8,841 bases of DNA from an uncultured Lachnospiraceae bacterium (lineage in GTDB: Bacteria; Bacillota; Clostridia; Lachnospirales; Lachnospiraceae). Position 1 is the stretch's first letter, and the number at the start of each line of letters is the position of its first letter. The stretch lies in assembly GCA_900557385.1 (NCBI GenBank), contig USSP01000064.1:1-8841 (forward strand). Direction: 5' to 3'. Made by a program: the position numbers and the translations under genes. This document shows, piece by piece, positions 1-6,779 of the stretch. The notes beneath the pieces were generated by a model. The model did no database searches, was not told the origin of the DNA, and saw nothing but the letters and a program-made list of their open reading frames with translations.

Positions 1-444
1 GGCATATCTCATATACGTGATTTTCTGATGGAGATGGGACGAGGATTTGCGTTTGTGGCTCGACAGCAGCATATTGTTACGGAAACAGATGACTATTATA
101 TAGATCTTGTTTTTTATAACATTGAACTCAAATGTTATGTTCTGATTGATTTAAAAATGGGTAAGATTACACATCAGGATGTTGGACAGATTGATATGTA
201 TGTACGCATGTATGATGAATTAAAGTGTAAACCGGGAGATAATCCGACGATAGGCATTTTACTTTGCTCGGAAACAGATGAGGATATTGCAAGGTATTCG
301 GTATTACATGATAATAATCATCTTTTTATGTCAAAGTATCTGACTTGTCTTCCGACTAAAGAGCAGCTGAAAATGGAAATAGAGCGCCAAAAAGAGATTT
401 TCTATATGCAGCATCCAGATGCAGACAAAATTATCGATGATTGA
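1..444 (+). CDS. YhcG/DUF1016-type PD-(D/E)xK nuclease, C-terminal part (5' end outside window)
   Basis: The reading frame is open from base 1, so the first ATG (28) is internal and the N-terminal part of the protein is missing from the window. The visible 147 residues match the C-terminal nuclease domain of the YhcG/DUF1016 family: GRGFAFVARQ, then YYIDLVFYN with the first catalytic Asp, then LIDLKMGK supplying the D-x-K pair, then HQDVGQIDMYVRMYD and NPTIGILLCSE. All expected PD-(D/E)xK positions are therefore present and the end looks intact. Members of this family often sit near restriction-modification or other defence genes, but the exact role is poorly defined and the neighbours that would decide it lie to the left. 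Sampled lines of this gene are roughly one-third G+C, whereas the next genes are just over half, which suggests a separate origin. The family call is confident; the biological role is not. Confidence 0.88.
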   Translation, partial: GISHIRDFLMEMGRGFAFVARQQHIVTETDDYYIDLVFYNIELKCYVLIDLKMGKITHQDVGQIDMYVRMYDELKCKPGDNPTIGILLCSETDEDIARYSVLHDNNHLFMSKYLTCLPTKEQLKMEIERQKEIFYMQHPDADKIIDD

Positions 445-450
445 CGATAC

Positions 451-461
451 TGTGTTATGAT
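451..461 (+). promoter_or_regulatory. Candidate extended -10 promoter for the DUF3160 lipoprotein gene
   Basis: TATGAT at 456-461 is directly preceded by TGT (453-455), giving a TGn extended -10 element. A start of transcription near 468 would leave a short leader of about 24 nt before the ATG at 492. No good -35 hexamer lies 17 bp upstream; TTGACG at 441-446 is only 9 bp away, which is too close. The call rests on one element and on the AT-rich, low-GC gene upstream probably not belonging to the same unit. Confidence 0.35.
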
Positions 462-491
462 AGAGGAAAGGCCAGAAGGAGGGAAAATTTT

Positions 492-1301
492 ATGAGAAAA
501 AGAAAACAATGGCTGGCACTTGCCTTAACACTTTGTCTGGCAGCAGGAGCCGTAGGCTGCGGGGCAAAGGAAGATACGGCAGTGGCAGAAGTGACAGAGG
601 AATCCCGGGAGGAACGGGAGGAAAAGGAGACCCCAGCGGAGGAATCCGACGAAGAGGAAAGCGAGGAAACCCAGGAGAATCAGACAAAGCAGGAGGACGG
701 CTTGCCGGATTACACCCCTTCCGTGGCTGCCTATCAGGTGGAGCCGGATCTTTCTAATGTGGAAAATGCTGACCGCTTTTACCTGCAGGGTCACATGGTA
801 GAGAAGCTGGTACAAAATAATTTCGTGGTGTGCGATGCCACCTGGAGCGAATTTTTCGACTTATATGAGCAGAGCCGCTATACACAGGTTCCTGTTTTTG
901 TAACCACCGATTCCATGATGCATACGTATCATTTGTATTTTGCCCTGTTGCAGAAAAATACGGAAATGAATTATCTTACGGATCTCACCGGGAAGCTCAG
1001 CACTCGGATGTATGCGGATTCGCTGGAGCAGTATGAACAGCTTGCCGGAACAGAGTGGGAGGATGCAGCACTGATGAATGTTGCTTTCTTTGCGGTAGGC
1101 ACACAGCTGATGGGGCAGGATGCGGCAGACCTTCCCGCTGATGCGAAAGCCATTGCGGAACAGGAGCAGCAGCTTATCCGGGATGCCGGGAGCATTGTGA
1201 AATCCCCACTGACCGGAGGAAAATGGAGGATTACTCCCAATATAAACCCCGTGGCTATTACGAGGGAAATGAGCAGCTGGAGAAGTACTTCCGCACCATG
1301 A
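492..1301 (+). CDS. DUF3160 lipoprotein, N-terminal fragment (gene frameshifted near 1220)
   Basis: The start at 492 is chosen because AAGGAGGG (476-483) lies 9 nt upstream and because it opens a lipoprotein signal peptide: MRKRK, a hydrophobic stretch over residues 7-20, and a lipobox AVGC with Cys23. The -3 position of the lipobox is Ala rather than the usual Leu. Residues about 27-65 form a Glu-rich, low-complexity linker, then the DUF3160 domain begins (YTPSVAAYQVEPDLSNVENA, and later VPVFVTTDSMMHTYHLYFALL). Native sequence runs to about residue 243; after that the frame continues into 26 unrelated residues and stops. The rest of the domain resumes at once in the -1 frame (1223-2716). Restoring one base gives a protein of about 741 residues. 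The expected product is an anchored extracellular protein of unknown function. The break is either a real mutation or a sequence error in an A run. Confidence 0.8.
   Translation: MRKRKQWLALALTLCLAAGAVGCGAKEDTAVAEVTEESREEREEKETPAEESDEEESEETQENQTKQEDGLPDYTPSVAAYQVEPDLSNVENADRFYLQGHMVEKLVQNNFVVCDATWSEFFDLYEQSRYTQVPVFVTTDSMMHTYHLYFALLQKNTEMNYLTDLTGKLSTRMYADSLEQYEQLAGTEWEDAALMNVAFFAVGTQLMGQDAADLPADAKAIAEQEQQLIRDAGSIVKSPLTGGKWRITPNINPVAITREMSSWRSTSAP
1215..1225 (+). other. Frameshift site joining the two halves of the DUF3160 gene
   Basis: The sequence is GGAGGAAAATG. The upstream frame reads Gly-Gly-Lys-Trp and leaves the family sequence; the frame one base back reads Lys-Met-Glu-Asp-Tyr and continues it. 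Adding a single A to the four-A run at 1220-1223 makes Gly-Gly-Lys-Met-Glu-Asp-Tyr in one frame, so loss of one A is the simplest explanation. It is not a canonical X-XXY-YYZ slippery heptamer. GGAGG at 1215-1219 looks like a Shine-Dalgarno sequence but lies only 3 nt from the ATG at 1223. Confidence 0.75.
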
Positions 1302-2716
1302 TGTGGTATGGAAGGAGAAATTTCGCCCAGAATAATGAGACACAGAACCGGGCGGCTCTTCTGATGACTCTGACATTGCAGACAGACAGCGAGGCGCAGG
1401 AAGCGTGGAATGCGGTTTATTCCATCACTTCTTTCTTTGCAGGAGCCAGTGACGATGCGGGCTTCCACGAATACGCCCCCATTATAAGGGAGGCATATGG
1501 CGAGTCGGTCTCTACGGAAAAGCTGGTGGAAGATACCAAAGCCTTTGAAAAATATGGTAAGCTGCTTCAGACCTTAGAGCCTCCTGCCATCAATTCCGAA
1601 GTATTTGCGGATGATGAGGGAGAAACGGATAAGACCCAGGAGGCAAAAGGCTTCCGATTTATGGGACAGCGGTTTTCTCTGGATGAGGCGGTATTTACCC
1701 AGCTTTGCTATAGCAAGGTAAAGGAAAATGCAGAGGGAGACAAACGGATGCTTCCCGATGCTCTGGATGTGCCTGCGGCAATGGGAGCAGAAAAAGCAGT
1801 GGAACTTTTGCAGGAAAGCGGAGCGTTTTCCTACGAAGGATACGAAGCCAATCTCCGGAAGGTGCAGCAGAAAATCCAGGAAGAACCGGCGTCCTTCTGG
1901 AATGCCAGTCTTTATGCCAACTGGCTTTATACATTGCGCCCCTTACTGGAAGAGAGGGGAGAAGGCTATCCCTCCTTTATGACCAATGAAGAGTGGCAGA
2001 AGAAAAATCTGGAAGGCTTTCTGGGAAGCTGGACAGAGTTAAAGCATGATACCGTTCTGTATTCTAAACAGTTTGTAGCAGAAATGGGCGGTGGTGATGA
2101 GGAAGTGGACGACAGAGGCTATGTGGAGCCCATGCCGGAGCTGTATCATCGTTTGAGTGTATTGACCCAGAAGACCGCCTATGGCTTGGATAAATTCGGG
2201 GTGATCAGCGATACGGATAAGGAAAACCTGGCGCGTCTGGAAGAACTGGCAGATCAGCTGACCACCATTTCCATCAAGGAACTGACCAACGAGGCATTGA
2301 CGGAGGAAGAATTTGAACTAATCCGCTCCTACGGTGGAAACCTAGAGCATTTCTGGGAAGAGGCGGTAAAGAGTCAGACCGATTCCGATTCCAGACCCTA
2401 CAGCAGTGAGTTCCCTGCCGCTTTGGTGGTAGATGTAGCTACGGATCCCAATGGAACCGTACTGGAGGAAGCCATCGGCGGTATTTCCGAGATTTATGTG
2501 GTGGTTCCGGTGGACGGAAAACTCCGTATTGCAAAAGGCGGTGTCTTTACCTATTATCAGTTTGAGCAGCCCCTTTCCGATCGTATGACAGACTCCCAGT
2601 GGCGGCAGCGCCTTGGCCTGGAATTGACGGATGACATGCAGTATATTCAGGATGACAGCCTGGAGCAGCCCCAGTGGACACAGAGCTACCGGAGTAAATG
2701 GAAGTATGAATATTAA
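1223..2716 (+). CDS. DUF3160 lipoprotein, C-terminal fragment (continues the gene starting at 492)
   Basis: This 497-residue frame carries most of the DUF3160 domain, starting with MEDYSQYKPRGYYEGNEQLE and EKYFRTMMWYGRRNFAQ, and ending at KWKYEY. It lacks a signal sequence, and its ATG has only a badly spaced Shine-Dalgarno-like GGAGG, so it is best read as the downstream half of the gene starting at 492 rather than an independent gene. There are no further stops or frame breaks over 1.5 kb, so the disruption is recent or artefactual. The acid-rich, mostly helical sequence has no catalytic motif that I recognise. Its end overlaps the start of the CapA-like gene by 11 nt, so the two are probably translationally coupled and may act together at the cell surface. 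DUF3160 has no established biochemical role that I can name. Confidence 0.8.
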   Translation: MEDYSQYKPRGYYEGNEQLEKYFRTMMWYGRRNFAQNNETQNRAALLMTLTLQTDSEAQEAWNAVYSITSFFAGASDDAGFHEYAPIIREAYGESVSTEKLVEDTKAFEKYGKLLQTLEPPAINSEVFADDEGETDKTQEAKGFRFMGQRFSLDEAVFTQLCYSKVKENAEGDKRMLPDALDVPAAMGAEKAVELLQESGAFSYEGYEANLRKVQQKIQEEPASFWNASLYANWLYTLRPLLEERGEGYPSFMTNEEWQKKNLEGFLGSWTELKHDTVLYSKQFVAEMGGGDEEVDDRGYVEPMPELYHRLSVLTQKTAYGLDKFGVISDTDKENLARLEELADQLTTISIKELTNEALTEEEFELIRSYGGNLEHFWEEAVKSQTDSDSRPYSSEFPAALVVDVATDPNGTVLEEAIGGISEIYVVVPVDGKLRIAKGGVFTYYQFEQPLSDRMTDSQWRQRLGLELTDDMQYIQDDSLEQPQWTQSYRSKWKYEY

Positions 2717-4157
2717 AAACATAAAGACTTTGCAGGAAAAATTGCAAAATCGTCAGGCACGCCACCGGGTGTGCCTGGGAATGATAGCGGTGGTCATTGG
2801 CATCACTGCTATTTTCCTATTATGGTGGAAAGGCTGTTTTCTGCCCCGTTGGATTGTCTGGGAGGACAAAAGCTTTCCCTATGAGGATACCCGGGTGACC
2901 CTGAAAAAGGGCAGGATGGAACTGGAAGGACTCTGGCATACTCCCTGGGATTGGTCTGTGCAGGATGTACTGTGTGACGATATCAATCGGGATGGAAAAG
3001 AGGAACTGGTACTGCTTGTCTGGAAGCATGGAAGCTATGGAAAGCATCTGCCCTTTTGGGTCAAGCACAATGATATCCGGTTGGAACAGCATATTTTTAT
3101 TTACCAGTGGGAGGCTTCCAGAGAAAACAAGCTGCGGGCACTGTGGATGTCCTCCGCGTTGGGCTTGGAGGTGCATTCCATGGAGTCGGCATCCCATCAT
3201 CAGCTTCTCATTACAGATAGAGATGGCATAGGAAATCTCTGGCAATGGCAGCAGTTCGGTCTGAAATATGTGGGTGAGGCGAAGGAACAGAAAGTAACCT
3301 TTCTCTGTGCAGGAGATAATCTCATTCATCCCCAGCTTCTGCGCTATGGAACAGAGGATTACAGTTATCTCTATGAGCAGATCGAAGATGAAGTCCAACA
3401 GGCGGACTTTGCTTCCATTAACCAGGAAACCATCTTTGTGAAAGACCGGGGACTGGTCAGTGGATTTCCACGGTTTGGAACTCCCGTCCAGGTGGGAGAT
3501 GCCATGATTGATGCCGGTTTTAATATCATCACCCTAGCAAACAATCATGTGCTGGACAAGGGAAGCTATGGAGTGGATGTCACCGCTCACTTTTATGAGG
3601 AAAAGGGCATCACCTATCTGGGAGCCCACCCCACCTTTCAAGAGGATACCCAGCCGCAGAACACGGTGACATTTGTGGAGAAAAACGGGCTTTGTATTGC
3701 GCTGCTCAATTATACCTATGGAACCAATGGACAGCCCATGCCGGAGGGATATCCTCACATGGTGGAGCTGCTGGCGGATAAAGAGCGTATGGATATCCAG
3801 CTGGAGACGGCGCGGGCACAGGCGGATGCCGTGGTGGTGTTTGTCCATTGGGGGACAGAATATGATCCAGAACCGGATGAACAGCAGAAGGAATACACCC
3901 GGTATTTCCTGAAAAAAGGCGTGGATGTGGTGGTGGGAACTCATCCCCATGTGGTTCAGCCTTACGAAGTATGGAAGGATGACAAGGGACATGAAATGCT
4001 GGTTTATTATTCCCTGGGAAATCTGGTGTCTGCCCAGGAGCCGGAAGAATGTAAGACCGGAGGACTGGCGAAGTTTACTCTGGTGAAAACACCGGATGGG
4101 CAGGTAAAAGTCGGAGATTATGAATTGTTACTGGAACGAGGGACGAGTGAACAGTAA
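2706..4157 (+). CDS. CapA-family (PGA_cap) membrane-anchored metallophosphatase-fold protein
   Basis: The product has 483 residues. The start at 2706 is chosen because GGAG (2691-2694) lies 11 nt upstream and the protein then begins with a short basic segment and one membrane segment (about 23-41), giving an anchored protein facing outward. The frame is open further upstream to 2631, but that would only re-read the end of the previous gene. Residues about 80-190 hold two Asp-rich turns resembling FG-GAP/VCBS calcium-binding repeats (DINRDGKEE at 92-100; DRDG at 171-174). The CapA domain follows: AGDNLIH (202-208), NQET (239-242), ANNHVLDKG (278-286), FVHWGTEY (379-386), GTHPHVVQPYE (411-421) and YSLGNLV (435-441), with all metal-site motifs of the calcineurin-like fold present. 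CapA proteins are known from poly-gamma-glutamate capsule loci, but no capB/capC-type ligase gene is here, so the substrate is open. Confidence 0.88.
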   Translation: MNIKNIKTLQEKLQNRQARHRVCLGMIAVVIGITAIFLLWWKGCFLPRWIVWEDKSFPYEDTRVTLKKGRMELEGLWHTPWDWSVQDVLCDDINRDGKEELVLLVWKHGSYGKHLPFWVKHNDIRLEQHIFIYQWEASRENKLRALWMSSALGLEVHSMESASHHQLLITDRDGIGNLWQWQQFGLKYVGEAKEQKVTFLCAGDNLIHPQLLRYGTEDYSYLYEQIEDEVQQADFASINQETIFVKDRGLVSGFPRFGTPVQVGDAMIDAGFNIITLANNHVLDKGSYGVDVTAHFYEEKGITYLGAHPTFQEDTQPQNTVTFVEKNGLCIALLNYTYGTNGQPMPEGYPHMVELLADKERMDIQLETARAQADAVVVFVHWGTEYDPEPDEQQKEYTRYFLKKGVDVVVGTHPHVVQPYEVWKDDKGHEMLVYYSLGNLVSAQEPEECKTGGLAKFTLVKTPDGQVKVGDYELLLERGTSEQ

Positions 4158-4162
4158 CAAAT

Positions 4163-4196
4163 AAAAAGCACTTGGGATTACTCTCAAGTGCTTTTT
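4163..4196. terminator. Bidirectional intrinsic terminator between convergent genes
   Basis: AAAAAGCACTTG (4163-4174) pairs perfectly with CAAGTGCTTTTT (4185-4196) around a 10-nt loop. The T run on the right serves the + strand unit ending at 4157, and the A run on the left becomes a U run for the minus-strand chemoreceptor ending at 4229. The stem is 12 bp if the A:T ends are counted. Confidence 0.9.
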
Positions 4197-4228
4197 GCTC
4201 TTATCATTATGAAATATTCAAATCTTAA

Positions 4229-5494
4229 TTAATTTCTCAATTTAAACTTCTCCAACAACTCATTCAAGGTTGTAGCGGAAGCGGATAACTCTTCGCTGGT
4301 AGCGGAAGTCTCTTCGGAAGCAGCAGAGTTGGACTGGATAACATCGTTGATATTCTCCACACCCTGGCTGATTTCCTTAACGGAAACGGCCTGTCTGTCG
4401 GAAGCAGTACGGATATTTGCAACCTCCTGGATAATGGCATCCAGCTCGTTCATAACTTCGTCCATTGCATCGTTGGTTTCTTTGGTTACTCGGTTACCCA
4501 CAGAAACCTCATTCATGGATTCCTCGATTAACTTCTTGGACTCTACAGCGGAGTTTGCACTCTGCTCTGCGAGCTGTCTGATCTGATCAGCAACAACGGC
4601 GAAACCACGGCCGGCTTCTCCGGCACGGGCGGCCTCGATAGAGGCATTCAAGGAAAGCAGATTAGTCTGGGAAGCAATACTTTCGATATCTGCAATAATT
4701 TTCTCAATGTTCTGTGTAGTTACGGTGATGTTCTTCATAGCCTCAACCAGTTCCTGCATCTTCTTCTGGCTGTTAGCGGCCTCGACACCAACCTGTTTTG
4801 CTTTGTCATGTACGATATCTGTAGATTTGGTATTGTCCAGAACCTGCTGGGTTACTTCATCAACAGTTGCAACCAGCTCCTGGACTGCAGCTGCCTGATT
4901 GGTAGCACCCTCAGCGATATCCTGTGCGCTCTCAGCCAACTGGCTGCTGCCTGCGGATACCTGCCCGGAAGATTCCTGAATGCCATGCATGGTGCTGCTG
5001 ATGGTGTCAACCATTTCGTTTAACTCATCCAATACATTGCGGAACTGACCTACATAGGCTTCCGGACAGCTGCTATGTACATCAAAGTTACCATCGGAAA
5101 AGTTCTCAACAATAGAAAGCAAATCAGAAACGATCTTTCCTAAAATGCTTGCAGCAGTCTTAAAGCTGTCAGATAATTCACCCAACTCATCTTCTGCATC
5201 ATAAGGCTCTCCGATATCGAAATCGCCTGTAGCAATTTTTTCGGAAGCTGCCACCAGACTGTGAATAGGATCTACCAGCATTTCCGTAGAAGCCTTGATT
5301 ACCATAAGGTTGAAGATAAAACCGGAAACAGTAAATAATAAAACCAGTGCAGCACCGATATAATTTCCTGAAATTAACAATCCGACCAGTGCAATGATTG
5401 TGACCAGCACAAGAGACAAAAAATTATACTGGAACACACATAAAAGCTTACTTTTAATAGGAAGATTTTTTAATCTTTGTTTGATACGCTTCAT
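4229..5494 (-). CDS. Methyl-accepting chemotaxis protein without a sizeable extracellular sensor domain
   Basis: The product has 421 residues. AAGGAG (5502-5507, read on the minus strand) lies 7 nt from the ATG. A basic N terminus is followed by two membrane segments (about 24-42 and 46-66) joined by only a few residues (SGNY), so there is no external ligand domain. A HAMP domain follows (about 67-119, DPIHSLVAASEKIATGDFDI), then a second HAMP-like segment (about 120-165, with NFSDGNFDV). The signalling coiled coil ends in the conserved hairpin tip, IASQTNLLSLNASIEAARAG (273-292) and EAGRGFAVVADQIRQLAE (293-310), which binds CheA and CheW. The C terminus (KFKLRN) carries no CheR/CheB-tethering pentapeptide. 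It likely senses something in the membrane or cytoplasm, such as proton motive force or a partner protein; that is inference. No other chemotaxis gene is nearby and it appears to be monocistronic. Confidence 0.93.
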   Translation of the reverse strand: MKRIKQRLKNLPIKSKLLCVFQYNFLSLVLVTIIALVGLLISGNYIGAALVLLFTVSGFIFNLMVIKASTEMLVDPIHSLVAASEKIATGDFDIGEPYDAEDELGELSDSFKTAASILGKIVSDLLSIVENFSDGNFDVHSSCPEAYVGQFRNVLDELNEMVDTISSTMHGIQESSGQVSAGSSQLAESAQDIAEGATNQAAAVQELVATVDEVTQQVLDNTKSTDIVHDKAKQVGVEAANSQKKMQELVEAMKNITVTTQNIEKIIADIESIASQTNLLSLNASIEAARAGEAGRGFAVVADQIRQLAEQSANSAVESKKLIEESMNEVSVGNRVTKETNDAMDEVMNELDAIIQEVANIRTASDRQAVSVKEISQGVENINDVIQSNSAASEETSATSEELSASATTLNELLEKFKLRN

Positions 5495-5534
5495 GTCTTT
5501 TCTCCTTCTATAATAATGTCACTATATGAGATAT

Positions 5535-5563
5535 ATTCTAATTTCTTGTCAGTGGATAGTCAA
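5535..5563 (-). promoter_or_regulatory. Sigma-A-type promoter of the chemoreceptor gene
   Basis: Read on the minus strand: -35 TTGACT (5558-5563), a 17-bp spacer, and -10 TAGAAT (5535-5540). Transcription would start about 30 nt upstream of the gene's ATG. The element is housekeeping type rather than the sigma-28 motif often found at motility and chemotaxis genes. Confidence 0.65.
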
Positions 5564-5655
5564 GGAGAGAAGTGTAAAAATTTTGTTTATTTTGAAAAAA
5601 AGGAGCGGGTAAGCTGTCAAAAGGAATCAAGTATTCAGAATGCGTAGTCATCGTT

Positions 5656-6573
5656 TTAGCGTATAAAAAGATAAGCCGTATACGCAATATAAAGGAAGAT
5701 ACATACCGCCCCTTCTAAGCGTGACATGCTTTTTTTCGTGCGGGCGAAAACAAGCAGTACCATGGCACTGATTAGCAACAATATGCAGTCGATGACAGAT
5801 TCATCAAGGACAGAAAGCGGGGAGATCACCGCAGATATACCCAGGATAAACAAAATGTTGAAAAGATTGGAGCCAATGGCATTACCCAGTGCCAGACCGC
5901 TGTCTCCCTTTCTGGTGGCAACGATGGAGGTGACCAGTTCGGGAAGAGAGGTGCCGATGGCGATGATGGTCAATCCGATGAAATTCTGGCTTACCCCAAA
6001 ATTCGTGGCGATAATGCAGGCCTTATCCACGACCAGATCTCCACCGAAGATAACCGCAAGTAATCCACAAATCATAAAGAAAATACTTTTCGGCAGAGAA
6101 AGAATTTTGCCTGCATCTTTTTCCGTGCGGTTTTTCATGGCAGAGATAATCATGACGACCAGATAGGCTGCCATTCCCAGTAAAAGAAGTATGCCCTCCG
6201 GACGGCTCAACGTGCCATCCAGAAACAGGATACAGAGAATGAAAGTTACAAGGATGTTGAGAGGCATATCCCGTTTCATAATATCCAGGTTGGTCTGGAA
6301 ACCGGAGAGAAAGGCACAGATGCCTACTACCACCAGTCCGTTGAAAATATTGGATCCCACCACATTGCTGATAGCGATGTCGTTACTTCCTGCCAGTGCG
6401 GCATTGATACTTACCGAAGTTTCCGGCGCACTGGTACCCATAGCCACAATGGTTAATCCAATGATCACGCTGGGAACCTTCAGAATTTTTGCCAGAGAAG
6501 AGCTGCCTTCCACGAAGAAGTCCGCTCCCTTGATTAAAAGAAAAAAACCGACGAGCAACCATACATATTCCAT
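5656..6573 (-). CDS. CaCA-family calcium/sodium (cation) antiporter, YrbG-like
   Basis: The product has 305 residues, a normal length for bacterial members. The two inverted alpha repeats that form the ion site are both intact: GLTIVAMGTSAPETSVSINA (39-58) with VVGSNIFN (71-78), and GLTIIAIGTSLPELVTSIVA (200-219) with AIGSNLFN (232-239). The acidic residues of GTSAPE (Glu51) and GTSLPE (Glu212) are the expected cation ligands. About ten membrane segments are visible, with a charged central loop near 148-160. The start at 6573 is chosen because AAAGGA (6580-6585) lies 6 nt upstream and MEYVWLLVGFFLLIKGADFF is the usual N terminus; the frame stays open to 6723 but that stretch is the riboswitch. 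The family exports Ca2+ in exchange for Na+ or H+. The Mn2+-type riboswitch in its leader suggests that Mn2+ may be a physiological substrate here. Confidence 0.92.
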   Translation of the reverse strand: MEYVWLLVGFFLLIKGADFFVEGSSSLAKILKVPSVIIGLTIVAMGTSAPETSVSINAALAGSNDIAISNVVGSNIFNGLVVVGICAFLSGFQTNLDIMKRDMPLNILVTFILCILFLDGTLSRPEGILLLLGMAAYLVVMIISAMKNRTEKDAGKILSLPKSIFFMICGLLAVIFGGDLVVDKACIIATNFGVSQNFIGLTIIAIGTSLPELVTSIVATRKGDSGLALGNAIGSNLFNILFILGISAVISPLSVLDESVIDCILLLISAMVLLVFARTKKSMSRLEGAVCIFLYIAYTAYLFIR

Positions 6574-6601
6574 AAATTTTCCTTTCCTGCGATAAACGGA
6601 C

Positions 6602-6649
6602 AAAAAAAGAGACCTATATCGCATCAAAAAAATGATTGATAAAAGTCTC
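6602..6649 (-). terminator. Riboswitch expression platform: intrinsic terminator in the antiporter leader
   Basis: On the minus strand GAGAC (6645-6649) pairs with GTCTC (6609-6613), followed at once by seven T (6602-6608). The stem extends inward through UUUUAUC against GAUAUAG and AUCA against UGAU, with one mismatch and a small bulge, and has a U-rich loop. Its 5' arm contains the 3' strand of the aptamer P1 helix (6639-6645), so the terminator and the folded aptamer exclude each other. This predicts an ON switch: ligand binding keeps P1 formed and lets transcription reach the antiporter gene. Confidence 0.85.
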
Positions 6650-6737
6650 GTTATCTCAATAATAACCGGCCTTACGGCGTGATGACGATTACTATTCCAT
6701 CCGGAAAAGCTTATGGATGTCAACTACTCCCTCTTAT
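6639..6737 (-). promoter_or_regulatory. yybP-ykoY-type (Mn2+) riboswitch aptamer
   Basis: Read on the minus strand, the 99-nt leader starts with AUAAGAG (6731-6737), which pairs with CUUUUAU (6639-6645) to close P1. Just inside P1 are the family's characteristic strands: GGGAGUAG (6724-6731) on the 5' side and AACGAGAC on the 3' side. Internal hairpins are CAUCC/GGAUG (6715-6719 with 6698-6702), GCC-GUAA-GGC (6669-6678) and GUUAU/AUAAC (6650-6666), plus a GUCAUCACGCC strand resembling the conserved second internal loop. The yybP-ykoY class is known to sense Mn2+ and to control cation exporters. Assignment is by motif reading only, without a covariance search. Confidence 0.82.
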
Positions 6738-6747
6738 AGATATTCTT

Positions 6748-6776
6748 ATTGTATACAAGGAAATCCGGAGTGTCAA
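6748..6776 (-). promoter_or_regulatory. Near-consensus sigma-A promoter of the antiporter and its riboswitch
   Basis: Read on the minus strand: -35 TTGACA (6771-6776, perfect), a 17-bp spacer, and -10 TACAAT (6748-6753, one mismatch). The start of transcription would be near 6741, a few bases before the aptamer P1 helix, giving a 5' UTR of about 168 nt. Confidence 0.85.
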
Positions 6777-6779
6777 CAA

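Noticed and set aside
441..461. TTGACG plus TATGAT as a full sigma-A promoter upstream of the lipoprotein gene.
   Set aside because: The spacer is only 9 bp; only the extended -10 element is kept as a low-confidence call.
441..491. An earlier TTG start at 441 for the DUF3160 lipoprotein.
   Set aside because: It would add 17 polar residues ahead of the signal peptide, whereas the ATG at 492 has a strong AAGGAGGG site and gives a proper lipoprotein signal.
1215..1226. Programmed -1 ribosomal frameshifting in the DUF3160 gene.
   Set aside because: There is no X-XXY-YYZ heptamer in the zero frame, only four A, and I see no downstream stimulatory hairpin; mutation or sequence error is simpler.
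2631..2705. An earlier start at 2631 for the CapA-like protein.
   Set aside because: These codons only re-read the end of the DUF3160 gene in another frame; the ATG at 2706 gives a clean anchor.
3534..3992. Long minus-strand open frame of 152 codons inside the CapA gene, and similar ones at 861-1376, 2820-3398 and on the plus strand at 5726-6166.
   Set aside because: All lie opposite or within confidently identified genes, lack family features and have no well-placed ribosome binding site.
5570..5655. A terminator for the antiporter just after its stop, near the T run opposite 5594-5600.
   Set aside because: The only hairpins available are 3-4 bp (for example GAAT/ATTC at 5627-5639), too weak to call.
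6574..6723. An in-frame 50-residue N-terminal extension of the antiporter starting at 6723.
   Set aside because: It would translate the riboswitch aptamer and terminator, has no family-like sequence, and the ATG at 6573 has a well-placed AAAGGA site and the normal family N terminus.
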